From assembly GCA_002293965.1 (NCBI GenBank), contig DBEG01000143.1:502-5676 (forward strand): a stretch of DNA of 5,175 nt. Direction: 5' to 3'. The notes beneath the pieces are model-generated. The model searched no databases. It was not told the DNA's origin and saw only the letters and a program-made list of their open reading frames with translations. The translations under genes were made by a program, and so were the position numbers. Below, piece after piece: positions 5,035-5,175 of this stretch; the stretch's first letter is position 1, and every line of letters begins with the position of its first letter. This stretch comes from Actinobacteria bacterium UBA912 (GTDB lineage Bacteria; Actinomycetota; Coriobacteriia; Anaerosomatales; UBA912).

Positions 5035-5175
5035 GGTCGGCGAGCCAGAACATCGTCGCGCGGTCTTTGCGGCCCTGGTCGCTTACGGCCGCGAGCTTGA
5101 GCTGCAAGGAGTCGCCCAGGTCGGTGGTGGCTTCACCGGCCGAGAAGACGCCGATGCGTTGCTGCAAGAGGACCC
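5015..5175 (+). CDS. Partial gene running off the window; possibly HhH-GPD base-excision repair protein
   Basis: A frame opens with ATG at 5015 inside the end of the cysteine-rich gene (20-base overlap) and stays open to the window edge, giving 53 complete codons. Codon first positions are rich in G and third positions rich in C/G, like a real gene here. The protein starts MVPDFPEVGEPEHRR, continues as a helix ending in VAYGRELELQG, then GGGFTGREDADALLQEDP. The pattern of a helix followed by FTG...ADALL..DP reminds me of the N-terminus of actinobacterial HhH-GPD (endonuclease III-like) proteins, but the catalytic part lies beyond the edge. No clear Shine-Dalgarno is present, so translation may be coupled to the upstream gene. 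The opposite-strand frame in this stretch also looks protein-like and is the main alternative. Confidence 0.5.
   Translation, partial: MVPDFPEVGEPEHRRAVFAALVAYGRELELQGVAQVGGGFTGREDADALLQED

Noticed and set aside
4922..5167. Minus-strand 81-codon frame opposite the cysteine-rich gene
   Set aside because: Its first part looks protein-like, but its third positions mirror the G-rich first positions of the plus-strand frame, and its end is antisense to the well-supported cysteine-rich gene. Kept only as an alternative for the window edge.

Overview
The window has moderately high GC and tightly spaced genes with strong Shine-Dalgarno sequences. It looks like an actinobacterial chromosome segment. 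The best clue is the dCTP deaminase, which from memory closely resembles the mycobacterial dUMP-forming enzyme. A class II (vitamin B12-dependent) ribonucleotide reductase suits an anaerobe or an organism with variable oxygen supply. A Coriobacteriia-like lineage is my guess, not something the sequence proves. I see no mobile element, CRISPR array, tRNA or rRNA.

Layout. Bases 1-146 are a leader with a possible extended -10 promoter. At 147-374 (+) is a 75-residue NifU C-terminal-domain (Nfu) Fe-S scaffold protein, followed by an intrinsic terminator at 413-440. The 250-base gap before the next gene holds a candidate promoter overlapped by two NrdR-box-like sites exactly 32 bp apart (521-536 and 553-568). 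nrdJ follows at 625-2907 (+; adenosylcobalamin-dependent ribonucleotide reductase, 760 aa). Then comes dcd at 2986-3546 (+; 186 aa), 78 bases downstream with no visible terminator between them, so the two are probably co-transcribed. A flavoprotein of the geranylgeranyl reductase family lies on the opposite strand (3559-4650, 363 aa, GTG start) and converges on dcd with only 12 bases between stop codons. Divergent from it, across a 141-base gap, is an 80-residue eight-cysteine protein I cannot name (4792-5034, +). Its 3' end overlaps the start of a gene that runs off the window (5015 onward), possibly an HhH-GPD DNA-repair protein.

How the genes fit together. nrdJ and dcd form a deoxynucleotide module: NrdJ makes deoxyribonucleotides, and Dcd turns dCTP into dUMP (or dUTP) for thymidylate synthesis. 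The NrdR-box pair suggests that the dATP/ATP-sensing repressor NrdR controls the module. Nfu supplies Fe-S clusters and seems to be a separate transcription unit. The flavoprotein and the cysteine-rich protein share a divergent promoter region, and a functional link between them is only a guess. Nothing here amounts to a proven new system. The least explained pieces are the cysteine-rich small protein and its divergent flavoprotein neighbour.
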